From assembly GCF_900113525.1 (NCBI RefSeq), contig NZ_FOPP01000006.1:186001-250000 (forward strand): 64,000 nucleotides of DNA, in the 5' to 3' direction. Source of the DNA: Pedobacter insulae. GTDB lineage: Bacteria; Bacteroidota; Bacteroidia; Sphingobacteriales; Sphingobacteriaceae. Within the stretch, counting starts at the first letter, position 1, and each line of letters begins with the position of its first letter. The notes below the pieces were generated by a model. The model saw nothing but the letters and a program-made list of their open reading frames with translations, made no database searches and was not told the DNA's origin. The position numbers and the translations under genes were made by a program. Positions 16,987 through 25,408 of this stretch are shown one piece after another.

Positions 16987-17463
16987 ATGAAAAAATTTAA
17001 AAAACTAGTTGTTTTATTTTATCTCATTGGCATTTTTGCAGTTGGGTGTAAAAAAGATGAAGGCGAGGTAGATATCGAATATCCGATAATTGATATTGCT
17101 TTTGCAGATGCTTTTCCCATTCAGTGTAGCACATTTACACGGGGGCAAACAATTACATTTAAAGCAAAATTTACCGATAACGCAGCACTCGGGTCTTACA
17201 GTTTAGACATTCATCACAATTTCGACCACCATTCTCATAGTACAGAGGTATCAAATTGCACCGCCGAAGCTGTAAAAACTCCTATCAAACCTTTTTTATT
17301 GATTAAAACTTTTCAAATTCCGGCGGGACAAACAATGTATGAAGCGAATAATCAGCTCACAATTCCTGCAGATATTGATGCTGGCGATTATCATTTTCTA
17401 ATTAAACTGACCGACAAAGAAGGGTGGCAAACCTTGAAGGGAATCAGTATTAAAATAATTTAA
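16987..17463 (+). CDS. DUF4625 lipoprotein, single domain
   Basis: A 158-residue lipoprotein with a lipobox ending in Cys21 (GIFAVGC) followed by KKDEGE. It has one DUF4625 domain with a long histidine run (DIHHNFDHHSHSTEV) and two further cysteines (Cys49 and the Cys in NCTAEA). It starts 16 bases after the previous gene and ends just before a very strong terminator. It is a shorter paralogue of the preceding protein and probably binds the same ligand. Confidence 0.8.
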   Translation: MKKFKKLVVLFYLIGIFAVGCKKDEGEVDIEYPIIDIAFADAFPIQCSTFTRGQTITFKAKFTDNAALGSYSLDIHHNFDHHSHSTEVSNCTAEAVKTPIKPFLLIKTFQIPAGQTMYEANNQLTIPADIDAGDYHFLIKLTDKEGWQTLKGISIKII

Positions 17464-17469
17464 ATTGGC

Positions 17470-17499
17470 AGGCAGATTTTCCATTTGGAAAATCTGCCT
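17470..17499. terminator. Strong bidirectional terminator
   Basis: A perfect 13-bp stem (AGGCAGATTTTCC, 17470-17482, with GGAAAATCTGCCT, 17487-17499) and a 4-base loop. It ends both the rightward DUF4625 cluster and the leftward operon. Its last base is the first base of the stop codon of the MG2-like gene. Confidence 0.85.
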
Positions 17500-19865
17500 T
17501 ATTTTCTGACCTCAAAAGTAAAAATCCTCGTTCCTGGCACGCCATTAGCAGACAACCCATTGATAACTCCCATATAAGTTCCAGGTAGATCGGAAGTAAA
17601 GAAACTAAAACTGCCTTTCCCGCTGGCATCTGTTTTTATAGTGGGAGACCAATATAATACATTTCTAAAATCGGGTAACCGGCTATTTACCTGAAGATCT
17701 GTTTCATAAGTGGGACTATAAAACTCGCGCTGTAATTGCATCCCTTCATAATCTAATACCACCGCATTCGGGTTAATATAGCTACTTCCAAAGTTAGGTT
17801 TAAAGCTGGTGAAGTTTAATATCCCATCAAATACCGCAGTGCCATAATAATAGCGCTCGCGTACAATGTCCAACTTCTTAACCTTTTTAGGATCAATTTC
17901 CATTACCTTGTTCATGTTAAAATAGGGTACTCCATCCAACAAAACCAAAGGTGTTCCATCTAAAAAGTCTGCTTTCCCTAAAACCCGAATGGTATAATCT
18001 TTTTGCGGTTTAGCGATAAATACCTCGCTTACATATTCCCGAAGCACATCTTCCATAAGATCGAACCGTGTATAGTCATCAAGTCTATAAGTTTTATAAG
18101 GTTTTCCAAAAAAGTTCGTAGTATCCACTCTCGGAGTGTTAAATCGCTTCCGCTCATTGGCAAAATAAGCGTTTTGAACTTGCGAACTCAAACTATGGGT
18201 TTGAATATCATTCAACAAACTTGGTTTGATAACCAGCTCTGGATATTCAAATTTACTGGATTGGTCAGAAAATGGACTTTCAACATCGATGATTGAAACA
18301 GTATCACTTCTTGTATTGGTTTGTATAACAATCTCATTCGTACCATAGAAGTCCTTCGTATTAAAAAAGAACTGACCAAGGGTATCCGTTACAGAGGTGA
18401 AAAATTGAAGTCGGGTACCAGGAACTCCCAAATACACATGTTCATTAATTCTTCGTTTGCCGTTTACTCCCTTCAATACACCATTTATTAAATGTCCTCT
18501 TACTTCTGGCAAAAACTTTACAACGGGAGGATTGCTGTTTAAAACCTCATTCCAGGCAAACCGTCTCCAACCCTGGGTGAGCAAAAGATGATCTAAGGCC
18601 CTCTTCGTTTCTTCCTCATTGTTTGAAAAATAATAGGCAGGAGATTCGATCTGCCCTTTTAATTCAGAACTTAACCAGAGATAACTTAAGATATCTTGTT
18701 GATCGATTCCTTGTAGAGAATCAATTTGCCTTACTGAAATGGATAAATCTGCATTTGAAGGCTCATTCTTTTCGTTCTTCAAGCTAAGATCTACAGTCAC
18801 TTTTTTCCTAGTGCTATATGTAGTTAAATCTGTTTTGCTTTCAATTTTTAGTTGTTGTGCCGGTCTTTTAAAATATAAACGTTCACTTACGGCTTGCCCA
18901 TTCTCATTGAAAATAGTTAGATGCGAAATCCCGTCATTTAATTGGGCTTTTTCAATTTTAAACATCACTTTTCCACTGCTCAGTTTACCCGTTGATGCAG
19001 ATAGTGTTTTTTTACCATTATGAGCAAAAAGATATACTTGATTGGCGTTTACATTAGTCGCTACAGTAAGGCTTAGAAAATCAGGGTCATCATCTGTTAG
19101 CATTATATTATAGCCTTGTTTCTTTGCAATAGGCAAATCCTTAATGATGATTTCCTTTTTCGTCGCACCCGCTATGGCTTTATAAGTTTGATCAGCCAGC
19201 GGCGTAAAAATAAACTTACCAAGTCCGAATTTTAAAGATTGGAAACGAGCTACCGTATCATTTTTCTGGTTAACAATTACGCCCTTGATCTCAGCTCCCT
19301 TTCCGTCCAATCCGACTACCTTAAAACCAATACTATTGGCTACACCCTCTACCAGATCTCCTCCTTCTGGAAAAAACTGCATTACATATTCAGCTTTTCC
19401 ATTCTTTTTCTGTTCCGGAGCAACAAGCGGATTTATCAAAGTAAGCTGTTTCTCGAAAAAATGGCTAACCCCATAATTCTGCATCCACTTTGTATACGCT
19501 CTAAATTTATAATTTCCACTACCAATCGTGGATGGAATTACCATCGACCCACTTGCCATACCACTTTTAAGTTCCACCTTTGTTTGCGCAACAGCAACAT
19601 TGTTACGATCGGTTATTTCTATGTAAACGAGTTTACTTAAATCAACCGTTTTGTTGGTTAAGGCATCTACATTATAGACTTTAAACCAAAGCAACTCTCC
19701 CGTTATGTATTGTTCCTTATCGGTTTGTATAAAAATCTTCTCCTGGAAAGTATCCTGATAGTTGTTAAAAGCACTTTGCACTTTTTCTAATACCTGCCCA
19801 CTGGCTGATAGCTTAACAACCATTAATACACTTAGTAAAATCAACTTTGGATAAATTCTCTTCAT
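17499..19865 (-). CDS. MG2/macroglobulin-like secreted protein with plug-like segment
   Basis: A 788-residue secreted protein with a signal peptide of about 23 residues. Next comes an MG2-type domain (QEKIFIQTDKEQYITGELLW and FKVYNVDA, to about residue 150), as in alpha-2-macroglobulins, then several further beta domains (150-560). Residues 620-720 resemble a TonB-receptor plug (LGKADFLDGTPLVLLDGVPY, DPKKVKKLDIVRERYYYG, AVFDGILNFTS), but no barrel follows. The end matches a secreted beta sandwich (GSFSFFTSDLPGTYMGVING). It is the last gene of a four-gene operon with DUF4249 and a TonB receptor. Function is unknown; a periplasmic or surface partner of the receptor is likely. Confidence 0.7.
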   Translation of the reverse strand: MKRIYPKLILLSVLMVVKLSASGQVLEKVQSAFNNYQDTFQEKIFIQTDKEQYITGELLWFKVYNVDALTNKTVDLSKLVYIEITDRNNVAVAQTKVELKSGMASGSMVIPSTIGSGNYKFRAYTKWMQNYGVSHFFEKQLTLINPLVAPEQKKNGKAEYVMQFFPEGGDLVEGVANSIGFKVVGLDGKGAEIKGVIVNQKNDTVARFQSLKFGLGKFIFTPLADQTYKAIAGATKKEIIIKDLPIAKKQGYNIMLTDDDPDFLSLTVATNVNANQVYLFAHNGKKTLSASTGKLSSGKVMFKIEKAQLNDGISHLTIFNENGQAVSERLYFKRPAQQLKIESKTDLTTYSTRKKVTVDLSLKNEKNEPSNADLSISVRQIDSLQGIDQQDILSYLWLSSELKGQIESPAYYFSNNEEETKRALDHLLLTQGWRRFAWNEVLNSNPPVVKFLPEVRGHLINGVLKGVNGKRRINEHVYLGVPGTRLQFFTSVTDTLGQFFFNTKDFYGTNEIVIQTNTRSDTVSIIDVESPFSDQSSKFEYPELVIKPSLLNDIQTHSLSSQVQNAYFANERKRFNTPRVDTTNFFGKPYKTYRLDDYTRFDLMEDVLREYVSEVFIAKPQKDYTIRVLGKADFLDGTPLVLLDGVPYFNMNKVMEIDPKKVKKLDIVRERYYYGTAVFDGILNFTSFKPNFGSSYINPNAVVLDYEGMQLQREFYSPTYETDLQVNSRLPDFRNVLYWSPTIKTDASGKGSFSFFTSDLPGTYMGVINGLSANGVPGTRIFTFEVRK

Positions 19866-19876
19866 ATATCAAGCTA

Positions 19877-21019
19877 TTACTGCCAAAATGATGGCCTTTT
19901 ATTTGTCCCCGTTAAAGTGCAATCAGCGCATTCTCTACCCGAAGAGTAATATCCTCCTTCCGGGGCATAATCTATTGGAATATTAATTCCAGACGCAAAA
20001 AATCCGACAAGTTCGGCTTGGCTTTTAGGTATCACAACAAAGGGAGGTCTCACACACCTTGGATTTTTCTTCAGAAAAAAAGAGGGGGGTAAATCTTTCT
20101 TTACTATGAAGATTCGTTTTTGTTGCACCGTGCCAGCACTAATGTACCCCAGGACAGGTTCATCCGGTACATTTTCATTGTGTATATTTCCTTTAATCTC
20201 AGAGGGTTGAGCATCAAAAATAGAGCCTAGCGTTTCCGTATTCTTTTTGAGTTGCTCATAGAATTGATAAGCTTCCTTTGTTAACGCATATTGTTTAACC
20301 AAAATGCTATATTTTTCACCCAACCTTTCCGCATGATGGTCGATTAAAGTGATCGGGCTTTCAAAAATAACATCCTTTTCAAGTTTAGCAGTAGAGCCCA
20401 AAAGAATGGTACTTGAATTATAATTGCCCCAACACTGAAAAATCTGATGCGTGGTTAAGTTCCGCTCTACAACCTCAACCCCGTTAAACATTAAAACCGA
20501 CTGAAACGGCGCATAGAAGATCCAAGTGTCTGTATACTCCCAACGATAATAACGGCTATTTTGAGTTTCGTCATGCGTATTAACTGCAATTTGCAGACCA
20601 TTAGCTCCAATTTTCCAAGTCACGTCATCAATTGGGGGAGATTCTTTAGCCGACACAAAATCAGATAAGTAATTTGTGTTAGTGGAAGTTTTAATCTTTA
20701 ATCTATATTTCTTACTAGCCGATAAATTTAGCGAAGGAGCACCATAAACGCCGTTCCCCTTTTCTATTAATGCATAGGTTTCATTTGTTTCGCTTTCCAC
20801 CATAACAGTCGCACCTGCTTCGGGTTTAATAGCTTGCTTATCATCTAAAAAAACCGTTCTGCTTAATGTAATAATAGTAGAATCATTTCCAGTATTAATA
20901 AAGCCCTCAACAACCAGCAAATTGCTATTCGTCTGCAAAACATCAGGTTTAAACCTTTCCTTGCAACTACTTAAAACTGCCGCAATCAGCACAAATTTCA
21001 ATATATAGCTTAATCTCAT
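19877..21019 (-). CDS. DUF4249 lipoprotein
   Basis: A 380-residue lipoprotein with signal and lipobox (AAVLSSC, Cys19), then KERFKPDVLQTNSNLLVVEG, typical of DUF4249. A beta-rich N-terminal domain (about 35-125) contains VMVESETNETYALIEKGNG. The C-terminal region includes a cysteine-containing end (GRECADCTLTGTNKRPSFWQ). DUF4249 genes usually follow an STN-type TonB receptor, as here (19 bases downstream). The pair probably acts as a receptor plus surface lipoprotein, by analogy with SusC/SusD; the ligand is unknown. Confidence 0.85.
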   Translation of the reverse strand: MRLSYILKFVLIAAVLSSCKERFKPDVLQTNSNLLVVEGFINTGNDSTIITLSRTVFLDDKQAIKPEAGATVMVESETNETYALIEKGNGVYGAPSLNLSASKKYRLKIKTSTNTNYLSDFVSAKESPPIDDVTWKIGANGLQIAVNTHDETQNSRYYRWEYTDTWIFYAPFQSVLMFNGVEVVERNLTTHQIFQCWGNYNSSTILLGSTAKLEKDVIFESPITLIDHHAERLGEKYSILVKQYALTKEAYQFYEQLKKNTETLGSIFDAQPSEIKGNIHNENVPDEPVLGYISAGTVQQKRIFIVKKDLPPSFFLKKNPRCVRPPFVVIPKSQAELVGFFASGINIPIDYAPEGGYYSSGRECADCTLTGTNKRPSFWQ

Positions 21020-21038
21020 TTTATATTCGTATATGTTG

Positions 21039-23837
21039 TTAAAACTTTATATTATAATTAATGAAAGGTATGGTTGAGGCAAAAATGGAGAGTTTGTATC
21101 CATTAATTACTCCACCTTCCTGTGTAAAATAGGTTGAATAAGCATTCTTTCTTCCAGTTAAGTTATAAAAACCAATAGTGAAAGAGTTATGTGCCAACTG
21201 GTTAACTTTATGGTTTCCTTCAATGTTGAAAGAAATATCTGAGCGGAAATAATCGGGAATTCGATAAGCGTTCCTATCAGAGTAATAAACGCGCTCGCTA
21301 CCAGCATAATAATATTTCCCAACAGGTAAAGTTATGGGTCTACCCGTGCTATAAGTCAAGGTCAACGAGAGATTATACCGATGTTTAAGCCTATAGTTTC
21401 CAATGAAATTAAACGCATGAGGTTTATCATAATTAGCCGGATAAAAATTACCACCATTGATAGACACCCCATTTGTTAAATCATCCATTTTTAACAGTGT
21501 ACGGGAATATGCATAGCTCATCCAGCCATTTAGTTTGCCGATATTCTTTTTCACGAAAAACTCTAGTCCATAAGCTTTTCCCCTCGTATTAACTACATCA
21601 GTTTCAATATGATGGTTTAGCACGAGGTTCGCACCACTTTTATAATCTAAGTAGTCTTTCAATGTTTTATAGTACACTTCCACCGAAGTCTCATACATTT
21701 GAGATTCGAAGTTTTTATACACTCCCAAAGAAATTTGATTGCCAAGCTGAGGCTTAATATTAGGATCACTCAATTTCCATACATCTGTTGGGGCAATTGC
21801 GGTGGTATTTGACAAGAGGTGGATGTATTGCCGCAGCGTATTGTATGCAGCTTTAATGGAAAGGTCTGGCTTAAAATTATATCTAGCAGACACCCTAAAT
21901 TCGGGTCCTTGATAGGTTTTGATCAACTTATTTTTTCCATACGTTGTAACATTCACCAAATTAGCTTCGGTTATAGGTAACCCAGGCGCATAGTTATTAA
22001 CGCTTTGAGGACCCAGATAATTATAAAGGGAATAACGTAGGCCTGCCGTAATCGAAAAATTAGCATTTAGGTTGAACTGATCGCCCACGAATAGGGCGCT
22101 TTCTAAAGCTTGTTCCGCTGGAACCAAATTCGGTGTAACCAATGATCCATTACCCACAGGATTAAAATTCCCAGGCTGAAGTTGATAGTAGATGGATGAC
22201 AAACCAAAATTAAGGGTATGTTTTTCAGCTACTCCATAGGTAAAATCATACTTAACACTTGATTGGTTAATGTTAAAGTTGAGTTTATAGGCATTCACAG
22301 GATTTACATCGCTCCTAATATTATATTCATAAAAATCAGTCGCTACTGTTAGCGCACTATTTAGTTTTTGGTTAATAGCGTTTTTCCATTTTAGCGAGAA
22401 GTTCCGATTACTGTAATTATAACCCGTATCACTATTTAATTTAAAGTTATCCTTACTATAATAGCCAGAAAAAGAAAGCTCGTTTTTGTCATTTATTTTA
22501 TGGCTTAGGCCTAAATTGAAATCGTAAAAGTCTGCACTGCTATTCTTATAGGCGTCTGGCAATAATTTAAGTAGCCAATTCGTATAAGTACCCCGTCCAC
22601 CAAAAATAAATGAAGTCTTTCCACTATCAATGGGACCTTCTATATTTAACCTACTGGTTATCAATCCAATGCCAGCACTTCCAGTTATTTTATTCTTGTC
22701 TCCGTCTCTATTTACTACTTCTAATACCGATGCTAATCGTCCACCAAACCTCTCGGGAATTGAGCTTTTATACAGTTGCACCTCTTTAACTAGCTCAGGG
22801 TTAAATGCTGAGAAAAATCCAAAAAAGTGTGTGGGATTGTAAATCGTTGCGTCATTTAATAGGATAAGGTTTTGATCTGCCGAACCACCACGAACATTAA
22901 ATCCAGTGGTCGCCTCTCCAACAGATTGTACTCCTGGTAAAGTAAGTACCACTCTTAAAATATCGGGCTCTCCAAAAACAGCTGGAACTTTTTTAATTGT
23001 TTTAATGTCCAATCTGTTTACTCCCATCTCTAAACTTTTGGTGTTAGATGTTTTATCGGAAACAATCTTTACTTCCTTTAATGCGATATATTGTTCTTTA
23101 AGATTGATATTCAATCTTCCATCGGCATATAGCATAATTTGGCGTTTGGAGTCTCTGTTCGCCCCTGCTTTTATCATTAAGGTATGGGCACCATTCGGTA
23201 AGCTTAAGGAATAGAGACCAGCTTCATTGGTACGAGCGCTATACTTTAGATCGGCTGTATGAATAGTTGCCCCAAAAATTGGCGCACCAGTATTTAAATC
23301 TCTAATATAACCAGCGATCGTTGCTATTCCCTTTTTTATTTCATTGGTTTTAATGCCAATTTCATAAATTTTATTGGGTGTAACTGCCTCTAGAATTTTA
23401 TCCACTTCCTCTATAGTGGCAATACGTATTGGCTTTCGGCTGTTCGGCTCACTATCGGATGCTTTTGCATTGTTGGGATAATATCCTTCCCCCATTTCAA
23501 GGCTAATCAGTTTATCCTTTATCAAAAATACCTCATTCTTATAGATAACGAAGTTAACGGCTGTGTTTTCAAAAATTCTTTTTAAAACATCCGATAAGGT
23601 TCTTTGTGCTATTTTTGCAGTGAACCGCATACTATCCAAACTTGCAGCATCATAGTAAAATTGGAAACCGCTTTTAAATTCTAGCTCGTTCACAATGGTT
23701 TTAATTGTTGCTTGATTAAAATCTACATCCAGCTTACGACTAGCATTATTTTGTGCAAAGACTGTTGCAAAATTCAATAACAGAAAGCAATAAATGAAGA
23801 TGCAGCTTAGGCGCCGATCAATTGTGTAAACTCTCAT
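21039..23837 (-). CDS. TonB-dependent receptor with STN domain
   Basis: A 932-residue receptor. After the signal peptide (about 1-29) an STN domain (about 35-110: LDVDFNQATIKTIVNELEFK, RMIFENTAVNFVIYK-like) is followed by a linker. A carboxypeptidase-regulatory-like domain (about 170-255) and the plug (about 270-380: VFGEPDILRVVLTLPGVQSV, FNVRGGSADQNLILLNDATI) come next, then a barrel ending INYNIKF. STN domains can contact FecR-type anti-sigma factors, but no FecR gene is near. The gene overlaps the end of the preceding secreted-protein gene by 20 bases, and DUF4249 follows. Confidence 0.9.
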   Translation of the reverse strand: MRVYTIDRRLSCIFIYCFLLLNFATVFAQNNASRKLDVDFNQATIKTIVNELEFKSGFQFYYDAASLDSMRFTAKIAQRTLSDVLKRIFENTAVNFVIYKNEVFLIKDKLISLEMGEGYYPNNAKASDSEPNSRKPIRIATIEEVDKILEAVTPNKIYEIGIKTNEIKKGIATIAGYIRDLNTGAPIFGATIHTADLKYSARTNEAGLYSLSLPNGAHTLMIKAGANRDSKRQIMLYADGRLNINLKEQYIALKEVKIVSDKTSNTKSLEMGVNRLDIKTIKKVPAVFGEPDILRVVLTLPGVQSVGEATTGFNVRGGSADQNLILLNDATIYNPTHFFGFFSAFNPELVKEVQLYKSSIPERFGGRLASVLEVVNRDGDKNKITGSAGIGLITSRLNIEGPIDSGKTSFIFGGRGTYTNWLLKLLPDAYKNSSADFYDFNLGLSHKINDKNELSFSGYYSKDNFKLNSDTGYNYSNRNFSLKWKNAINQKLNSALTVATDFYEYNIRSDVNPVNAYKLNFNINQSSVKYDFTYGVAEKHTLNFGLSSIYYQLQPGNFNPVGNGSLVTPNLVPAEQALESALFVGDQFNLNANFSITAGLRYSLYNYLGPQSVNNYAPGLPITEANLVNVTTYGKNKLIKTYQGPEFRVSARYNFKPDLSIKAAYNTLRQYIHLLSNTTAIAPTDVWKLSDPNIKPQLGNQISLGVYKNFESQMYETSVEVYYKTLKDYLDYKSGANLVLNHHIETDVVNTRGKAYGLEFFVKKNIGKLNGWMSYAYSRTLLKMDDLTNGVSINGGNFYPANYDKPHAFNFIGNYRLKHRYNLSLTLTYSTGRPITLPVGKYYYAGSERVYYSDRNAYRIPDYFRSDISFNIEGNHKVNQLAHNSFTIGFYNLTGRKNAYSTYFTQEGGVINGYKLSIFASTIPFINYNIKF

Positions 23838-24558
23838 AATAAGTTGCTAAAACTACCATGGCTTCCTCGGGCTTTTGCTTAAATTTAATTTTATGCTCTT
23901 TTAAATACTTTTTTAGTTCATTCTTTTTATCTGGAAATAGATTTAAGAATGAATTTTCACTTTCAATCGCATAATATTTTCCCTCTTTTTCTATATAATA
24001 ATTTGTTTTTGGCATGAAATAATAAGTCACTTCTTTATCCTTTAAACCTATCTGTTGCTTTTTATAGCGTTTTACAAATATTTTGATGTTGCCGTCAAAA
24101 ATGTAATCAAAAAAACCCGGCTTTATAATAGATCGCGTTGTGTCAGTAACGTCTATATACTTGAAATGGTGATTGTTAATATAAAAATCAGACACCTTCT
24201 CGCTAATTAGGCTAAACATCGCATATTTCCCATACAAAGTGATCACCTTATCCTCGTAAATATTGTACATAAGCGGGATATCATCAAAACCTACCCCATC
24301 ATATTTCACATAACCATTTACGAAAGCTGTTTGATCCTGAAAATTGGGCGATCCGATTACATTTGCACCGTAGTTCTGAAAAGATGGCCCGTTATAAAGT
24401 CTGGAATGTTGCTTAATGGCTGTTTTAAAAAGTGCCTCCACTCTATCAATTGGACTTCCATTCGGTTGTGCTTCTTTTGATGTTTGGGCATAAAGAGGAT
24501 TTATGCAAAAAAAAACCACACAAAATACTTTGATTAACAGCATCCAACGCCCATGCAT
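23818..24558 (-). CDS. Secreted protein of unknown function, first gene of the receptor operon
   Basis: A 246-residue protein with a signal peptide (MLLIKVFCVVFFCINPLYAQ region). The mature part is rich in Tyr, Phe and Lys, with phrases such as LYNGPSFQNYGANVIGSPNF, DDIPLMYNIYEDKVITLYGK and KVSDFYINNHHFKYIDVTD. No domain is recognised. Proteins of this look precede STN-type TonB receptors in Bacteroidota. The 3' end overlaps the receptor start by 20 bases, which indicates coupled expression. It is probably a periplasmic or outer-membrane accessory of the receptor. Confidence 0.65.
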   Translation of the reverse strand: MHGRWMLLIKVFCVVFFCINPLYAQTSKEAQPNGSPIDRVEALFKTAIKQHSRLYNGPSFQNYGANVIGSPNFQDQTAFVNGYVKYDGVGFDDIPLMYNIYEDKVITLYGKYAMFSLISEKVSDFYINNHHFKYIDVTDTTRSIIKPGFFDYIFDGNIKIFVKRYKKQQIGLKDKEVTYYFMPKTNYYIEKEGKYYAIESENSFLNLFPDKKNELKKYLKEHKIKFKQKPEEAMVVLATYYESLHN

Positions 24559-24591
24559 ACCTATTAGTTTTATATGTAATAATAGTAAAAG

Positions 24592-24608
24592 TTTCTTAAC
24601 TTAAGAAA
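24592..24608. promoter_or_regulatory. 17-bp palindrome upstream of the receptor operon
   Basis: TTTCTTAA (24592-24599), a central C, and TTAAGAAA (24601-24608) form perfect inverted arms, 34 bases upstream of the ATG at 24558. The position suits an operator over or next to the operon promoter. The binding protein is unknown. Confidence 0.4.
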
Positions 24609-24659
24609 TAGTTTTTAAAGCAAGATAAGCTATGTTTTATTGTTTGGTAATGCTATTAC

Positions 24660-25058
24660 CTATAGCGCAAATAACAAAATTCCGAACGCTGCCAACAAAA
24701 AATAAGCAACTAACCCGCCTGCTCCTGCATAATCTTTGGCAATGCGTTGCCCTAAAAATAAACTCAGCAAACTAACAGCAGATAATTGCAAACCGAGTAA
24801 CAACAGCATGCTTTCTTGGGTAAAAAAATAGTAAACACTACCTCCAAAACTTAACAACCCCGCTGCAACTTCTAACAACGTAATCAATATAAAGAGCAAG
24901 GGCGAGAAGTTTTTTAAAAAAGTTTTCTCGAAAACACTGTTAATGTACCCCTTGTTTCCATCATAATCAAAAACTTTATCTAACCCAGATTGCAGGAATA
25001 GAATGCCAAAAAATAAGCCGACAAGAATTTGTAAGAAAGTAAGTATTGAATGATCCAT
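24660..25058 (-). CDS. DoxX-like membrane protein
   Basis: A 132-residue inner-membrane protein with four hydrophobic segments (about 5-24, 50-75, 80-103 and 112-131). The N-terminal stretch FGILFLQSGLDKVFDYDGNK is typical of DoxX/DoxD-like proteins. It lacks the Cys pair of the MauE branch. The physiological role of these short proteins is unclear. It has no close same-strand partner: the receptor operon starts about 100 bases downstream, and a repeat-bearing intergenic region lies upstream. Confidence 0.7.
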   Translation of the reverse strand: MDHSILTFLQILVGLFFGILFLQSGLDKVFDYDGNKGYINSVFEKTFLKNFSPLLFILITLLEVAAGLLSFGGSVYYFFTQESMLLLLGLQLSAVSLLSLFLGQRIAKDYAGAGGLVAYFLLAAFGILLFAL

Positions 25059-25408
25059 GGTTTAAATATAAGTAATCCATAAAGAAATTTAGCTATATTA
25101 GTACTCCATTTGTTGCATAACTACCCCTCTGCAAAAAATCAGTAGAATTTCTTGGTTCCTGTTTGGCTCGGTAAAGTGAGATACCAACTCCTGCCCTTAT
25201 AGGTATCTAAGATAGGGTGAGTCCCAGTTGAGTCCCACTTGAGTCCCACTTGAGTCACAGTTTTTTGCATTAAACTGGGACTCAACTAGGAGTTTTTCTA
25301 GTTTCAATAGTGTTGCATGGTTGTTCAATCTCAGAGCAGGTAATAACGTGATAAGCATGAAGTAAAGTCCTGTTATTAATTTGAGTAACGTAAGCGCTGA
25401 CTCCTTTT
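25059..25408. other. Intergenic region holding the 11-bp repeat cluster
   Basis: This 350-base stretch between the DoxX-like gene and the stop of the PAS protein gene has no credible ORF. Besides the repeat cluster at 25219-25283 it holds an imperfect hairpin (AGATACC with GGTATCT, about 25182-25210). No clear terminator for the signalling operon was seen. Confidence 0.5.
25219..25283. repeat. Four tandem 11-bp repeats plus one inverted copy
   Basis: GAGTCCCAGTT (25219-25229), GAGTCCCACTT (25230-25240), GAGTCCCACTT (25241-25251) and GAGTCACAGTT (25252-25262) are head to tail with no spacer. After ten bases AACTGGGACTC (25273-25283) is the exact reverse complement of the first unit. The 11-base period puts every unit on one face of the helix, and the inverted copy allows a hairpin. 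Confidence 0.8.

Noticed and set aside
24646-24660. Hairpin GGTAAT/ATTACC as terminator of the DoxX-like gene
   Set aside because: It is only 6 bp, overlaps the stop codon and lacks a T-run on the minus strand.
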